Shown here: piece by piece, positions 16,311 through 24,422 of the stretch
Numbering within the stretch: position 1 is the stretch's first letter
Layout: each line of letters begins with the position of its first letter
IMG/VR virus record: IMGVR_UViG_3300049001_000044
Coordinates: 124,001 to 188,000 of that record
Strand: one strand, 5' to 3'
Length of the DNA stretch: 64,000 bases
Origin: a virus
Program-made: the position numbers and the translations under genes
Notes under the pieces: generated by a model
Seen by the model: the letters and a program-made list of their open reading frames with translations, nothing else
What the model was told of the DNA's origin: nothing
Database searches by the model: none

Positions 16311-16820
16311 CTAGCCCGTAATGTCGCCTACGACTTTGTTGGTGAGGTGCTTGTAGAGGTCGTGCGGACCAATCACAACCGACAATTGGAGGGTCTTGCC
16401 AACGCCTTGACCTGGACCAACAGGATGGACCAATGCTTGACCTTTGTTGATCATTGGATGGACAAGGGAGATGTCTTCAACGTAATCAACCACGTCGATG
16501 TCGAGGGTACGAAGGTTCATTTCATCTGGCGCGAACACGAAGGCGATATGCTTCGAGCTACTGCATGCTTGAACCGAAACGGTGTCGAGCTGGTAGGTGT
16601 CGCGATCAGTGACTAGGATCTGCCAAGTAGCAGGGACCCAGAATTCGGAGTTGTTCACACGCAGCTTCACCGCAGCACCCGTCGTTTCCTCAAGGTAGGT
16701 GATGTGTTGCAGCATGAAGTCGGTGATTTGAGCGTTGAAGATCCAGTGATGACGAATCACCACCGGAGCAGTCAGACTGTCGATCACGTACGGTTTGCCG
16801 TAGTCAGCCAATACCAGCAT
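16311..16820 (-). CDS. Conserved hypothetical protein
   Basis: 169 residues, beginning MLVLADYGKPYVIDSLTAPV. Beta-rich, ending in NKVVGDITG. I recall similar proteins in marine T4-like phages without a function; not verified. Directly downstream of the MazG-like gene. Confidence 0.7.
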   Translation of the reverse strand: MLVLADYGKPYVIDSLTAPVVIRHHWIFNAQITDFMLQHITYLEETTGAAVKLRVNNSEFWVPATWQILVTDRDTYQLDTVSVQACSSSKHIAFVFAPDEMNLRTLDIDVVDYVEDISLVHPMINKGQALVHPVGPGQGVGKTLQLSVVIGPHDLYKHLTNKVVGDITG

Positions 16821-17555
16821 TTAGTTGCTTCCTTCCGCGTCAGGCGTAATTTCGTAGTTCGCGGTGAAACGAACCAGCTTGATCTCTGCTGGATTGCTGC
16901 TCACGTTACCAAAGTAAACGCGCTTCATGTCATCGGTGCAGAGGTTCTCGTTGATGACACCGTGGCTTTCGAAGTAGCGACGATCGTAACCAGCTTCGGT
17001 TAGAATGCGCAGACCATTCGGTGCTTGCCAACCTTCTGGTTTGACGACGTCGAATGCGTGACCGCGTTTTGTGATGCCACGTTCCTTGGAGATGTTAGCG
17101 CGTTGTACGTCATCCCATAGCTTCTCCCACGGCAGACCCATGATAACGGCAGTGCCCTTGGCGAAATAGACTAAGTCGATCAGTGCGTCCGCCTGCTCAG
17201 CGAAGTCTTGGCTTTCGATGGCCATCTTGAATTCGTCCAGCTCTTCTTGCAGACATTCTGCTCGCTCACGCAGCTTACGCTTAGTGACCATGACAGGTAT
17301 ACGTCCGCTGTCGATGAAGCCAAACTTCTGATGGAAAGCGCGAACGTCTTCCAGCTCTTTGTCGGTCGCAGGGACTTCGACTTCTTTGTATTGATCCATT
17401 TCTTTCCAGTGTTGGGTTAAGAGGCGATTGAGGATGGCTTCAGCTCCTTTGCGGTAGATGACGTAGCCATACGGGTCTTCAATCTCTAAAGGGTCCCACT
17501 CCACGATTCGATAGTCGTAGAGAAGCGCAATGTTTTCTTTCTCTTTCTTGTTCAT
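16821..17555 (-). CDS. MazG-like nucleotide pyrophosphohydrolase
   Basis: 244 residues. The core (about 75-160) carries RERAECLQEELDEFKMA and a later ALIDLVYFAKGTA, the helical metal-binding ExxE...D pattern of MazG/PRA-PH enzymes that cleave NTPs to NMP and PPi. The flanking N- and C-terminal regions are of unknown role. Start uncertain: ATG 17555 is used; a GTG at 17594 would add 13 residues. Confidence 0.75.
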   Translation of the reverse strand: MNKKEKENIALLYDYRIVEWDPLEIEDPYGYVIYRKGAEAILNRLLTQHWKEMDQYKEVEVPATDKELEDVRAFHQKFGFIDSGRIPVMVTKRKLRERAECLQEELDEFKMAIESQDFAEQADALIDLVYFAKGTAVIMGLPWEKLWDDVQRANISKERGITKRGHAFDVVKPEGWQAPNGLRILTEAGYDRRYFESHGVINENLCTDDMKRVYFGNVSSNPAEIKLVRFTANYEITPDAEGSN

Positions 17556-17653
17556 AGCAGTAGCCCAGCCAAAATGGCTGAAGTTGAGTCTCACGTATTG
17601 GAGTTGCCGTGAAGCCGATAGGCTACGGCTGAGGAAGGAGTTACTACATGAAT

Positions 17654-17682
17654 ATTATACCCCTTCCTCAATCGAAGAAAAA
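17654..17682 (-). promoter_or_regulatory. Early promoter
   Basis: Minus strand TTTTTC, 17 nt, TATAAT, ahead of the MazG-like gene. Same hexamers as the promoters at 22644 and 62511. Confidence 0.7.
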
Positions 17683-17694
17683 CTGGAACCTTAC

Positions 17695-18033
17695 TTATAG
17701 CAGCGATTGCACATCGTTGGAGTCTGAACACGGAGGAACCAACCAATAAACTGCCTTTCCATGTTCTTGCGCATACTCGATTTCACTCCGTGTTGAGTCA
17801 CCATAATAGCCGTCCCTGTTCAAAATAACAACGACATCAGAGGCGGCTATCTTACGCTTATGCGCCACGTCAAGCGCAATTTTTGTTTCGTCACTGTACC
17901 AACATTTCACCCCATTTTTATCACTGGGATAAACTGCTAACGAAAATACTGTATGCCCTGCCAACGTCAGCACTTCATTCCAGTGTTTAAAATCGGATTC
18001 AAATTTGGCACTACCGCATAGTGTGATAATCAT
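17695..18033 (-). CDS. Nucleoside 2-deoxyribosyltransferase-like protein
   Basis: 112 residues. Begins MIITLCGSAKFESDF, then KRKIAASDVVVILNRDGYYG and a GDSTRSEIEYA run with conserved Ser and Glu. This is the Rossmann-like pattern of nucleoside deoxyribosyltransferase and related small phage proteins. Substrate unknown. More A/T-rich than neighbouring genes, so possibly a recent arrival. Coupled to uvsW. Confidence 0.65.
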   Translation of the reverse strand: MIITLCGSAKFESDFKHWNEVLTLAGHTVFSLAVYPSDKNGVKCWYSDETKIALDVAHKRKIAASDVVVILNRDGYYGDSTRSEIEYAQEHGKAVYWLVPPCSDSNDVQSLL

Positions 18034-19499
18034 TGTTTCACCTTCATTGAAATTTTCTTGAGGACCGGATACTGCGCTTCCTTGTAGTACTTGTCCCGTT
18101 CTTTTGCGTGCTTCTTACTCCACTTCAGCTTGGAGTAGATGTCCACTGCTTTCAGATTCTTCTTGTCGTCTGCCATACGGAGACCACGGCCGATAGACTG
18201 AATGGCTCGAATGAACGACTTGCCCGCATCAACGAGGACTAGGCAGAAGACACGGTCAATGGAGATACCAGTCGATGCGATACCCGAGGATGCGATGACG
18301 ATGAGGTCGTCATGCTCTTCGAACATGTCGTAGTGCTCCTTACGCAGGTCCTTTGGTGATTCACCATAGAGGAAGACTGCGCCCTTAATGAGGGAGGCCA
18401 GCTTCTCACCGAATGGGATGCTATTCACCAGCACAAGGGTGTTGCCGTTGGTAGCGCACTGTGAGATGATGATGTCGGCGATCTTCTCCATTCGAGCTGG
18501 AGACTTGGTGAGGAAGGCACGCTCGGACGAGTAGTCAGGGAACTCTTCGTCGATGTAGGTCTCATCCAACTCCACTGGCTGAATCTCAACCTTTGCAAGG
18601 TAGCCATTATCCATCAACCACTTAGCAGGGATTTCCTTCAGCACTGGACCAATCGAGCTAAACAAGCTCCATTGATCGGCCTCACCCTTAGGCAGAGTAC
18701 CAGTCACACCAAAGCGGAAGGCGATGTTCTTGCCATGCTCGTTGATTAGCTTTTGAGCGACCGACGCTTTGATGCCGTGCGCTTCATCCCAGATCAGAAC
18801 GTCAAAGTTCTCCATGATCTCTGGGTTGTATTGAAGGGCCTGCCACGTAGCAACGACGTGCGTCTTATTGATGTTCTTGTCGGTGCCAGAGTACACGCCT
18901 ACGTCCATGCCCAGCAGCTCGTACCACGAAGCGGTTTGATCAACTAGGTCAGAGGAAGGAACAATCGTGATGACGCGATATCCCATCTCACCATAGATGT
19001 GGGAGATACCAGCTGTGATGGAGGTCTTGCCTGCACCAGTACCCGCGATGATGAAGCCACTGCCCGCTTCCACCGCCTTCATCACACACTCATGCTGATA
19101 AGGACGCAGCTTAAATTGGACACCCGGCTTAACCTCAACTAATCCCATGATGTCGCCACCTTCGGCCTGCGTGCAGATGCCGATGTTATCGAAGCTAACC
19201 AGCTTACCAGGAACGGTTGGGTGCTTAACAGGCCTACGGTTGTCGACTAGGTTGACATCGTATCCCCACTTGTCAATGAAGGGAAGGATCTTGTCCAGCA
19301 GTCGTACGTAGGTCTTGCCTGTGCGCTCGAAGAAGTGGATCTTACCATCCCACCGACCAAGTTTGTACAGGGGCATGAAGAAGTAGCCATCAACAAAGAC
19401 GCCGAATTCTTTGAAGAGGGATTCAATATGTTCAGGGGCGAGACCGGAGAAGTAGCACCAGACCTCGTCCTTAACGGTGAGGGTACACGTTTTAGTCAT
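18030..19499 (-). CDS. uvsW: UvsW-like ATP-dependent helicase
   Basis: 489 residues. Walker A GTGAGKTS (153-160), DEAH box in IWDEAHG, motif III GVTGTLP, and motif VI AIQSIGRGLRM give a superfamily 2 helicase. The N-terminal 100 residues match the T4 UvsW substrate-binding domain. In T4 it unwinds R-loops and recombination intermediates and ends origin-dependent replication. Next to uvsY and uvsX, as expected for recombination-dependent replication. Confidence 0.95.
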   Translation of the reverse strand: MTKTCTLTVKDEVWCYFSGLAPEHIESLFKEFGVFVDGYFFMPLYKLGRWDGKIHFFERTGKTYVRLLDKILPFIDKWGYDVNLVDNRRPVKHPTVPGKLVSFDNIGICTQAEGGDIMGLVEVKPGVQFKLRPYQHECVMKAVEAGSGFIIAGTGAGKTSITAGISHIYGEMGYRVITIVPSSDLVDQTASWYELLGMDVGVYSGTDKNINKTHVVATWQALQYNPEIMENFDVLIWDEAHGIKASVAQKLINEHGKNIAFRFGVTGTLPKGEADQWSLFSSIGPVLKEIPAKWLMDNGYLAKVEIQPVELDETYIDEEFPDYSSERAFLTKSPARMEKIADIIISQCATNGNTLVLVNSIPFGEKLASLIKGAVFLYGESPKDLRKEHYDMFEEHDDLIVIASSGIASTGISIDRVFCLVLVDAGKSFIRAIQSIGRGLRMADDKKNLKAVDIYSKLKWSKKHAKERDKYYKEAQYPVLKKISMKVKQ

Positions 19500-19530
19500 G
19501 TAGATTCAAAATTAAACGTTCAAACGAAAA

Positions 19531-19552
19531 CTGCCAACCCGAAGATTGGCAG
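19531..19552 (-). terminator. Intrinsic terminator
   Basis: CTGCCAA stem, TCTTCGGG loop, then TTTTCG on the minus strand, downstream of the uvsY-like gene. Confidence 0.75.
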
Positions 19553-19558
19553 CCAAAA

Positions 19559-20020
19559 TTACAGCACGGTCTCTTGCAGCTCAGACACACGCAGCTTTGT
19601 GATGTGTCCAACCATCCATCCCATGTTCCTCAAGTTCTCCGTAATTTCGTACAGATGGTTCTTAGTGAGGTCAACTTCGATGATGATTTGGTTCAACTCA
19701 ACGATCACTTTCTCTCCAGCAATGTACGCTTGGATGTCGCGAGTGCTTAGCTGTTTTGGATAGCCTTCAACGTACTTTTTCCAGAGCTTTGCTGTCTCTT
19801 TCTCTTTGACGTTCTGCAGCCATTCAGCAAGTGCTTTCATTTCCTGATAAGCACGACCGTAGTTTTGTTGGTGATGCGGGAGAGTACGAGCGATCTCTTC
19901 AAGCTTACGACCTTCCAGCTCAAAGACGACTTCTGCATCTTTCACTTTTTGTTCATACTTGGGAAGGATCTCGAGGATCTGCTCGAGCTTGTCCATTTCC
20001 AATGTGAGGATGAAACTCAT
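19559..20020 (-). CDS. uvsY: UvsY-like recombination mediator
   Basis: 153 residues, helical and charged. The middle (KQLSTRDIQAYIAGE) and C-terminus (NMGWMVGHITKLRVSEL) fit the UvsY pattern; T4 UvsY is 137 residues. It would help load UvsX on gp32-coated single-stranded DNA. Position between uvsW and uvsX supports the call. Confidence 0.75.
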   Translation of the reverse strand: MSFILTLEMDKLEQILEILPKYEQKVKDAEVVFELEGRKLEEIARTLPHHQQNYGRAYQEMKALAEWLQNVKEKETAKLWKKYVEGYPKQLSTRDIQAYIAGEKVIVELNQIIIEVDLTKNHLYEITENLRNMGWMVGHITKLRVSELQETVL

Positions 20021-20289
20021 GCGTCTCTCTTAATGATGAATTCTTGGGTGTCGAAATCGAAGTCAATGGATGACTCCGTTCCTAACCGCTTGTATGTTGC
20101 TGCGTCAGCATAAATTCGCGGGTACATCTCCAAGAACACCCAGTCTCCCTTAGGCGCATCGTCTAAGAAGAGGATTTCAAGGGATCCAAGTGGGGGTGTC
20201 TTGAAGATTACTGCTCGCTTCTCGCCTCCTAAGAGGCTGAGAAGTTTTGCTCTAGCGCAGTATGTGACGGCTCTACGGTTACTCGCCAT
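20017..20289 (-). CDS. Hypothetical protein
   Basis: 90 residues from ATG 20289, which overlaps the end of the small upstream gene. No recognised domain; alpha/beta mix ending DFDFDTQEFIIKRDA. Within the uvs operon. Confidence 0.65.
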   Translation of the reverse strand: MASNRRAVTYCARAKLLSLLGGEKRAVIFKTPPLGSLEILFLDDAPKGDWVFLEMYPRIYADAATYKRLGTESSIDFDFDTQEFIIKRDA

Positions 20290-20455
20290 CCTTAGCTTCG
20301 GTACCGGCGTAGCCGTCCAGCAGCTCTTTGACACGCTTCGTCAGTTTTGACTGCGAGGTGAAGACTTCACGTTGGATGTCGTATGAATCGCCTTTAGCTT
20401 CAGTGTAGGAAAGCAGGAAGCCGCCAGTTACTACTTCGATAGTCAGATGTTGCAT
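20279..20455 (-). CDS. 58-residue hypothetical protein
   Basis: Frame MQHLTIEVVTGGFLLSY to TEAKDGE. It is linked to uvsX by a TAATG junction and overlaps the next gene by 11 nt, supporting translation. Two strands then a basic helix; function unknown. Confidence 0.65.
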   Translation of the reverse strand: MQHLTIEVVTGGFLLSYTEAKGDSYDIQREVFTSQSKLTKRVKELLDGYAGTEAKDGE

Positions 20456-21537
20456 TATTCTTCGTCCTTGTCAGAGGCCAGCAGTTTGGCCAGTTCGTCT
20501 TCTTCGCCTGAATCCATAGAGTAGCAGGCGGCTTTCGGGTGTTTGAAGAGCTTAGCAGCATCTTCGTGAGTCATTTCGTTCGGACGGAAGAAGTAGACTT
20601 CACCGTCGATCGGGCCGTTGGACATCATCCAACCTTGCTTCTTACCAGGGACATCGGACTTGACGATGACGCCCAGATTTTCCAGCAGATCAACCAGGCC
20701 GGTGAAGGGGCTCATACCCTTGCCATATGGAACTTCCAGCTCGATCTTGCCGCTTGCTTTGGTGAAGCGCGACTTGTAAGCTTCAACTCGCATACGAACA
20801 CCAACAACCTCAGTGCCCTCTTTCAGCTTCAGCTTAGTGACGAGGCCGATGATCGAAGGGAAGAACTTAACCGAGTTGGTGATAGCCCATGCTCCGTCGC
20901 CCATCATAACGTCTTGGTTGTAGACGTGGTCGGTGAAGACGAACGAGATAGGCAGCATAGCCAGTTGGCCGTGAATCAGCTTCAGCATTGCCTTACGACG
21001 TTTTGCCAGCTGACCTTGGTCACCCTTAATCACGCCACCACCTTCGTAGTTCTCCATCTCAGTGGTCGAAGCCAGCATTGCGAGGGAGTCAAGGATGATG
21101 AGGATACGAGGAGAGTCAGGGTTGTCTTTGCCGTAAGCTTTGACGTAGCCTTTGAAGAACTCAGCGCAGACCGAGTTGACGTCTTCAATGGTGGTGACCT
21201 TTGCATAGGTTAGGCTGTCTTCGTCAACTTTGGCGCCGATCTTACCGAGGTAGTCCATGTCCAGAGCATTCTCGGAGTCGAGAGCGAGGACGTGATAACC
21301 AGCAAGTTGTGCGTGCTTAATGGCGTTCGACGTAAGGAAGGATTTACCAGAGCCTGAAGGACCGACGAAAGCCACCGAACGACCCAGCGGAATGCCGCGG
21401 TTCCAATCACCAGTGAGGATGTAATTGAGCGCGTAGTTACCGGTGGTGAGCCATTCTTGCGGACGACCAATGCCTACCAGTACCGAGTCGAGTTTGTTTA
21501 CCGCCTTCTTAAAATCTTTTAGAAAGGAAAGTGTCAT
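20455..21537 (-). CDS. uvsX: UvsX RecA-like recombinase
   Basis: 360 residues. Walker A GPSGSGKS (about 59-66), Walker B ILIILDSLAML, and the RecA-type core order identify UvsX. The acidic C-terminal tail (KLLASDKDEE) is typical. It forms filaments on single-stranded DNA and promotes strand exchange for recombination-dependent replication, with UvsY and gp32 encoded alongside. Confidence 0.95.
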   Translation of the reverse strand: MTLSFLKDFKKAVNKLDSVLVGIGRPQEWLTTGNYALNYILTGDWNRGIPLGRSVAFVGPSGSGKSFLTSNAIKHAQLAGYHVLALDSENALDMDYLGKIGAKVDEDSLTYAKVTTIEDVNSVCAEFFKGYVKAYGKDNPDSPRILIILDSLAMLASTTEMENYEGGGVIKGDQGQLAKRRKAMLKLIHGQLAMLPISFVFTDHVYNQDVMMGDGAWAITNSVKFFPSIIGLVTKLKLKEGTEVVGVRMRVEAYKSRFTKASGKIELEVPYGKGMSPFTGLVDLLENLGVIVKSDVPGKKQGWMMSNGPIDGEVYFFRPNEMTHEDAAKLFKHPKAACYSMDSGEEDELAKLLASDKDEE

Positions 21538-21569
21538 GTATGGATTGTCTCAAAACTATGGGAGGGAAT

Positions 21570-21594
21570 GGAGGAGTAGAGAACCTACTCCTCC
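21570..21594 (-). terminator. Hairpin after the gp32 gene
   Basis: Perfect 10-bp stem GGAGGAGTAG with a 5-nt loop, 12 nt after the gp32 stop. The following bases are not T-rich, so it may be an RNA-stabilising or partial terminator hairpin. Confidence 0.5.
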
Positions 21595-21605
21595 TACGGT
21601 CTTAA

Positions 21606-22475
21606 TTAACCGTTCTGCTGAGCACGTGCTCGTGCACGCAGAGCTTCGAGGACAGAGGACTTGCTAGCGCCGCCTTCTGCAGGAGCTTCAGATGCCGGTG
21701 CATCTTCAGCTTCGACCTTCGGTGCAGCTTTCGGTGCAGCCTTAGGAGCAGGAGCCGGAGTGTCGTCACCATCGCTTTCGCGGAAGGCTTGACCCGTTTG
21801 ATCAGCGATCAGCATCGCTTCGACAGTTGCACGATCGACGTACTTCGTGCGGTAGTCCTTCAGCGTGTACAGCGTCATTGCTTCGATGACTTCGTCGTCG
21901 AGGTCAGACTGCTTCGGTGCGAAGGAGGAAGTACCGTAGTCGGCGTATTGACCGGACTTGGTCTTCTTGATACGGAAGTTGTAGCCACCTTTCAGTTCGA
22001 ACGGTGCTTCTTCCAGGTCACCCGACTGGAAAGCCGACTGGATCTGCTTGAAGATCTTCGGACCAAACTCGATGAGTTTCACCAGAGCGTTTTGGTCATG
22101 ATCGATTGGCGACTCAACCACGATGACTTGACCGATGTACGACTTCTTGCGGTAGTACTTCTTACCCAGTTCTTCGTTCTTCTCATCGTAGTACTTACGC
22201 GAGAGATCGCATACAGGGCAGTGCTCGTTGTGCATCGACAGGCAAGGAACTTTCTTGCGTTCGCCGTTGATAGTCAGTTCGTGTTGGAGGTTTTCGACGA
22301 GGAAGCCCAGGGAGTTGGACTCGTCAAGGTCAGGCAGGAAACGTACGACTGCGATCGAGTCGTCAGGCATCTTCCAGAACGGATAGAACAGTTTCCAGGT
22401 TTGGTCGCCACCGCCGCCACCTGCGGCTTTTTGCGAGAATGCGGATTTCAGAGCGTCGAGATTAAACTTAGCCAT
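21606..22475 (-). CDS. 32: Single-stranded DNA-binding protein gp32
   Basis: 289 residues from ATG 22475, preceded by TTAGGAG. A short basic/amphipathic N-terminus, a central OB-type core with zinc site CLSMHNEHCPVCDL, and an acidic C-terminal tail rich in Ala, Pro and Glu match T4 gp32. It coats single-stranded DNA and organises the replication and recombination proteins. It has an early promoter, a late promoter and a 5' leader hairpin. Confidence 0.93.
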   Translation of the reverse strand: MAKFNLDALKSAFSQKAAGGGGGDQTWKLFYPFWKMPDDSIAVVRFLPDLDESNSLGFLVENLQHELTINGERKKVPCLSMHNEHCPVCDLSRKYYDEKNEELGKKYYRKKSYIGQVIVVESPIDHDQNALVKLIEFGPKIFKQIQSAFQSGDLEEAPFELKGGYNFRIKKTKSGQYADYGTSSFAPKQSDLDDEVIEAMTLYTLKDYRTKYVDRATVEAMLIADQTGQAFRESDGDDTPAPAPKAAPKAAPKVEAEDAPASEAPAEGGASKSSVLEALRARARAQQNG

Positions 22476-22525
22476 TTGTAAAACTCCTAAAAGGTATAAA
22501 CGAGAAAATGAAACAGTCAAAGGTC

Positions 22526-22543
22526 GTACGAAGTGCTTCGTAC
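22526..22543 (-). promoter_or_regulatory. Leader hairpin of the gp32 mRNA
   Basis: Perfect 8-bp inverted repeat GTACGAAG with a 2-nt loop, at the expected 5' end of the late gp32 transcript, followed by an A/T-rich leader. T4 gp32 represses its own translation through a 5' structure; a similar role is inferred. Confidence 0.5.
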
Positions 22544-22548
22544 AAGAC

Positions 22549-22556
22549 TATTTATA
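22549..22556 (-). promoter_or_regulatory. T4-type late promoter of the gp32 gene
   Basis: Minus strand TATAAATA, identical to the T4 late consensus. Confidence 0.75.
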
Positions 22557-22616
22557 TGGGACTTACAACAGGCATCGATCAGGGAGATCGATATGGCATC
22601 GGAAGGGAAAAGATAT

Positions 22617-22663
22617 GCAACTCGTTGTAGAGTTGATGGAGTAATTATACTCCAACGAGTTGC
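22617..22663. promoter_or_regulatory. Nested inverted repeat around the gp32 early promoter
   Basis: Outer 10-bp arms (22617-22626 and 22654-22663) and inner 6-bp arms (22637-22642 and 22649-22654) surround TATAAT. Operator-like. Confidence 0.5.
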
Positions 22664-22672
22664 TTAGAAAAA
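22644..22672 (-). promoter_or_regulatory. Early promoter of the gp32 gene
   Basis: Minus strand TTTTTC, 17 nt, TATAAT. Good sigma70-type -10. Confidence 0.7.
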
Positions 22673-22682
22673 CTGTTGGGAT

Positions 22683-23114
22683 TTACTGTTCGACGATGTA
22701 AAGGTTGTTTCCCCAATTCATCGTCCAAGCCCTCCAATCTTCCATGTTGATTGGTACTCGCTTGAGTAGAACGCGCTTTCCAGAAGAAGTTCTGCGTGCT
22801 AATACAGGTTGTTTCTTACGTCGCGATCGCTGCTTCTTCGCTTCGTTTTTGTTAGAAGGCATTATACCATACCCGCCATAGTAATGAAACTTCACTCCAT
22901 CGCGGATCAACACTTCCAACATTGCCCATTCCTTCTTGTCATTTCGACGAGGAGCGCGGAAGGCAGAGCCCGCGTACAACATTTTCCTGCGGCAAGTCGT
23001 ACACTCATGATCCTTCGTGTTGTGATGAGGACGATGGAAACAGAGTCGACAGTTGAAGCACACATACTTCCCTGAAGAGGTGAGTGGTTGGTAGAGTCGA
23101 ATTCCTGTCCTCAT
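22683..23114 (-). CDS. Zinc-ribbon-like basic protein
   Basis: 143 residues. The N-terminal third has CFNCRLCFHRPHH and CTTCRRK, a likely zinc-binding domain; the rest is very basic (KKQRSRRKKQ), suggesting nucleic acid binding. ATG 23114 overlaps the next gene's end. No specific family recognised. Confidence 0.65.
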   Translation of the reverse strand: MRTGIRLYQPLTSSGKYVCFNCRLCFHRPHHNTKDHECTTCRRKMLYAGSAFRAPRRNDKKEWAMLEVLIRDGVKFHYYGGYGIMPSNKNEAKKQRSRRKKQPVLARRTSSGKRVLLKRVPINMEDWRAWTMNWGNNLYIVEQ

Positions 23115-23296
23115 ATTAGAGACACCAAGAATTTGCCAACAGACCACAGACCAACGCCCACTAACCCAAGCAGCGTGAGAAGAATGGTGTAGCCTAGGAT
23201 TGCGTTGTTGCGTTCGCCGATGCGCTCCTCTTCAGTTGCAGGGCGAGTCAGCTTCTCAAAGAAGCCACGAGACTTCAAAGTGAAGGGGTTGATCAT
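23111..23296 (-). CDS. Single-pass membrane protein
   Basis: 61 residues from ATG 23296, with AGGAG upstream. Charged N-terminal half (TRPATEEERIGERNN) and one transmembrane helix (YTILLTLLGLVGVGLW). Function unknown. Confidence 0.65.
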   Translation of the reverse strand: MINPFTLKSRGFFEKLTRPATEEERIGERNNAILGYTILLTLLGLVGVGLWSVGKFLVSLI

Positions 23297-23472
23297 GCTG
23301 GATCTCCTGGGCGTCGATTCCATTTCGTGATTGCTTCGTCATCGCTATCACCAGCAGCTGTCGCAGTCCCGCATCCACCATTTAGGTAGTTGCAGATAAC
23401 GCGGCGCTCACCGGGATAGTTGGTATGCGAGATGATTTGCTTGTTCTCGCCGCATGTTGGGCATGGTAGCAT
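23293..23472 (-). CDS. Lar-like zinc-ribbon protein
   Basis: 59 residues. CPTCGENK near the start, a second pair in CNYLNGGCG, and the ending DEAITKWNRRP reproduce the Lar/restriction-alleviation layout (CPxCG ... C..CG ... EAIxxWNRR). Lar proteins lessen type I restriction by stimulating modification. This role is inferred from the motif only. ATGA junction with the next gene. Confidence 0.6.
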   Translation of the reverse strand: MLPCPTCGENKQIISHTNYPGERRVICNYLNGGCGTATAAGDSDDEAITKWNRRPGDPA

Positions 23473-23487
23473 TTGCGTTCTTACTCC

Positions 23488-23925
23488 TCAAAAGACGGTT
23501 TTGATTACGCCATTGCCAGTGTCAATCGAGATCTCTAACTGAATGGACATCTTGTTGTATTCGAACATGCGATAGTCATACCCAGCTTCCCACTCAACTG
23601 CCTGCTTGGTTGGAGGGCCTGCATGCCCATCAGGGTAGGTCCATGGCGAAGTGGGTTGGTAAGGGCAGTGGGTGAAGTCGTTATGGGTGTCGTCATGTTC
23701 TGCAGCCTTAAACCCTTCCAACCATTCCTTACTCTTGGGAGGTGGAGGAAGTGGCATCCAATGCGTGACCTCATCCCGCTCGAACCATCCACCGTTCGAG
23801 TCAAACGTTCTGTTCTTGGCGTCCCATTTAGCAGGCCAGACAGTAGGATGGTTTTGTGGATCAAACACCACTACCAACATCCCATCCTTTGTGGGGTACC
23901 CGTCCTTAACGTCGATCCAGTTCAT
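23488..23925 (-). CDS. DUF551-like protein
   Basis: 145 residues. The first half has W-x-D-V...VLVVVFDP...W and VTHWMPLPPPP, the pattern of DUF551 found in many phages, function unknown. The C-terminal half is rich in His, Trp and Pro. ATGA junction with coaD. Confidence 0.65.
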   Translation of the reverse strand: MNWIDVKDGYPTKDGMLVVVFDPQNHPTVWPAKWDAKNRTFDSNGGWFERDEVTHWMPLPPPPKSKEWLEGFKAAEHDDTHNDFTHCPYQPTSPWTYPDGHAGPPTKQAVEWEAGYDYRMFEYNKMSIQLEISIDTGNGVIKTVF

Positions 23926-24422
23926 TTGACTTTTGCTTTCAGTGCTTTCAGCGCGGCCTTAGGCAGGTACTTCTTCGCCACCTTTTCCCAACCATTGATC
24001 TTGACCATACCACGGATCATCGAGCTGGACACGGCGACGAGGTCTGGAGGTGGCATGACGAAGACAGTCGAAACCTCTGGCTCAATGGCAAAGTTTACCA
24101 TCTGCTGCCCATGCTCATACTCAAAGTCCACAACATTTCGCAGACCGCGAACAATAACGTCCGCGCCGAATTGCTTTGCGACGTTGGCAGTGAATGTGTT
24201 CTCTGGCAAGAAAGCAATGGTAATACCAGTCAGCCCAAGCTGTTCATTGATGCTATCCACCACTAAGTCGTAGCGCTCGTCATGATCGAAGAAGTACTTC
24301 TTGTCAGGGTTGTCAGCCACCAAGACGATAACCTCATGCGCCATCTTCTGAGCTTCCTTGATAACGTGAATGTGGCCTAGTGTGATGGGATCAAACGACC
24401 CACTAACTACTGCGATGCTCAT
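23922..24422 (-). CDS. coaD: Phosphopantetheine adenylyltransferase
   Basis: 166 residues with the full CoaD signature: SGSFDPITLGHIHVI (nucleotidyltransferase HxGH variant), VIVRGLRNVVDFEYE, and SSSMIRGM near the end. It makes dephospho-CoA from phosphopantetheine and ATP, the penultimate CoA step. Placed directly after the CoaE-like gene with overlap, so the last two steps of CoA synthesis are co-translated. Confidence 0.9.
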   Translation of the reverse strand: MSIAVVSGSFDPITLGHIHVIKEAQKMAHEVIVLVADNPDKKYFFDHDERYDLVVDSINEQLGLTGITIAFLPENTFTANVAKQFGADVIVRGLRNVVDFEYEHGQQMVNFAIEPEVSTVFVMPPPDLVAVSSSMIRGMVKINGWEKVAKKYLPKAALKALKAKVK

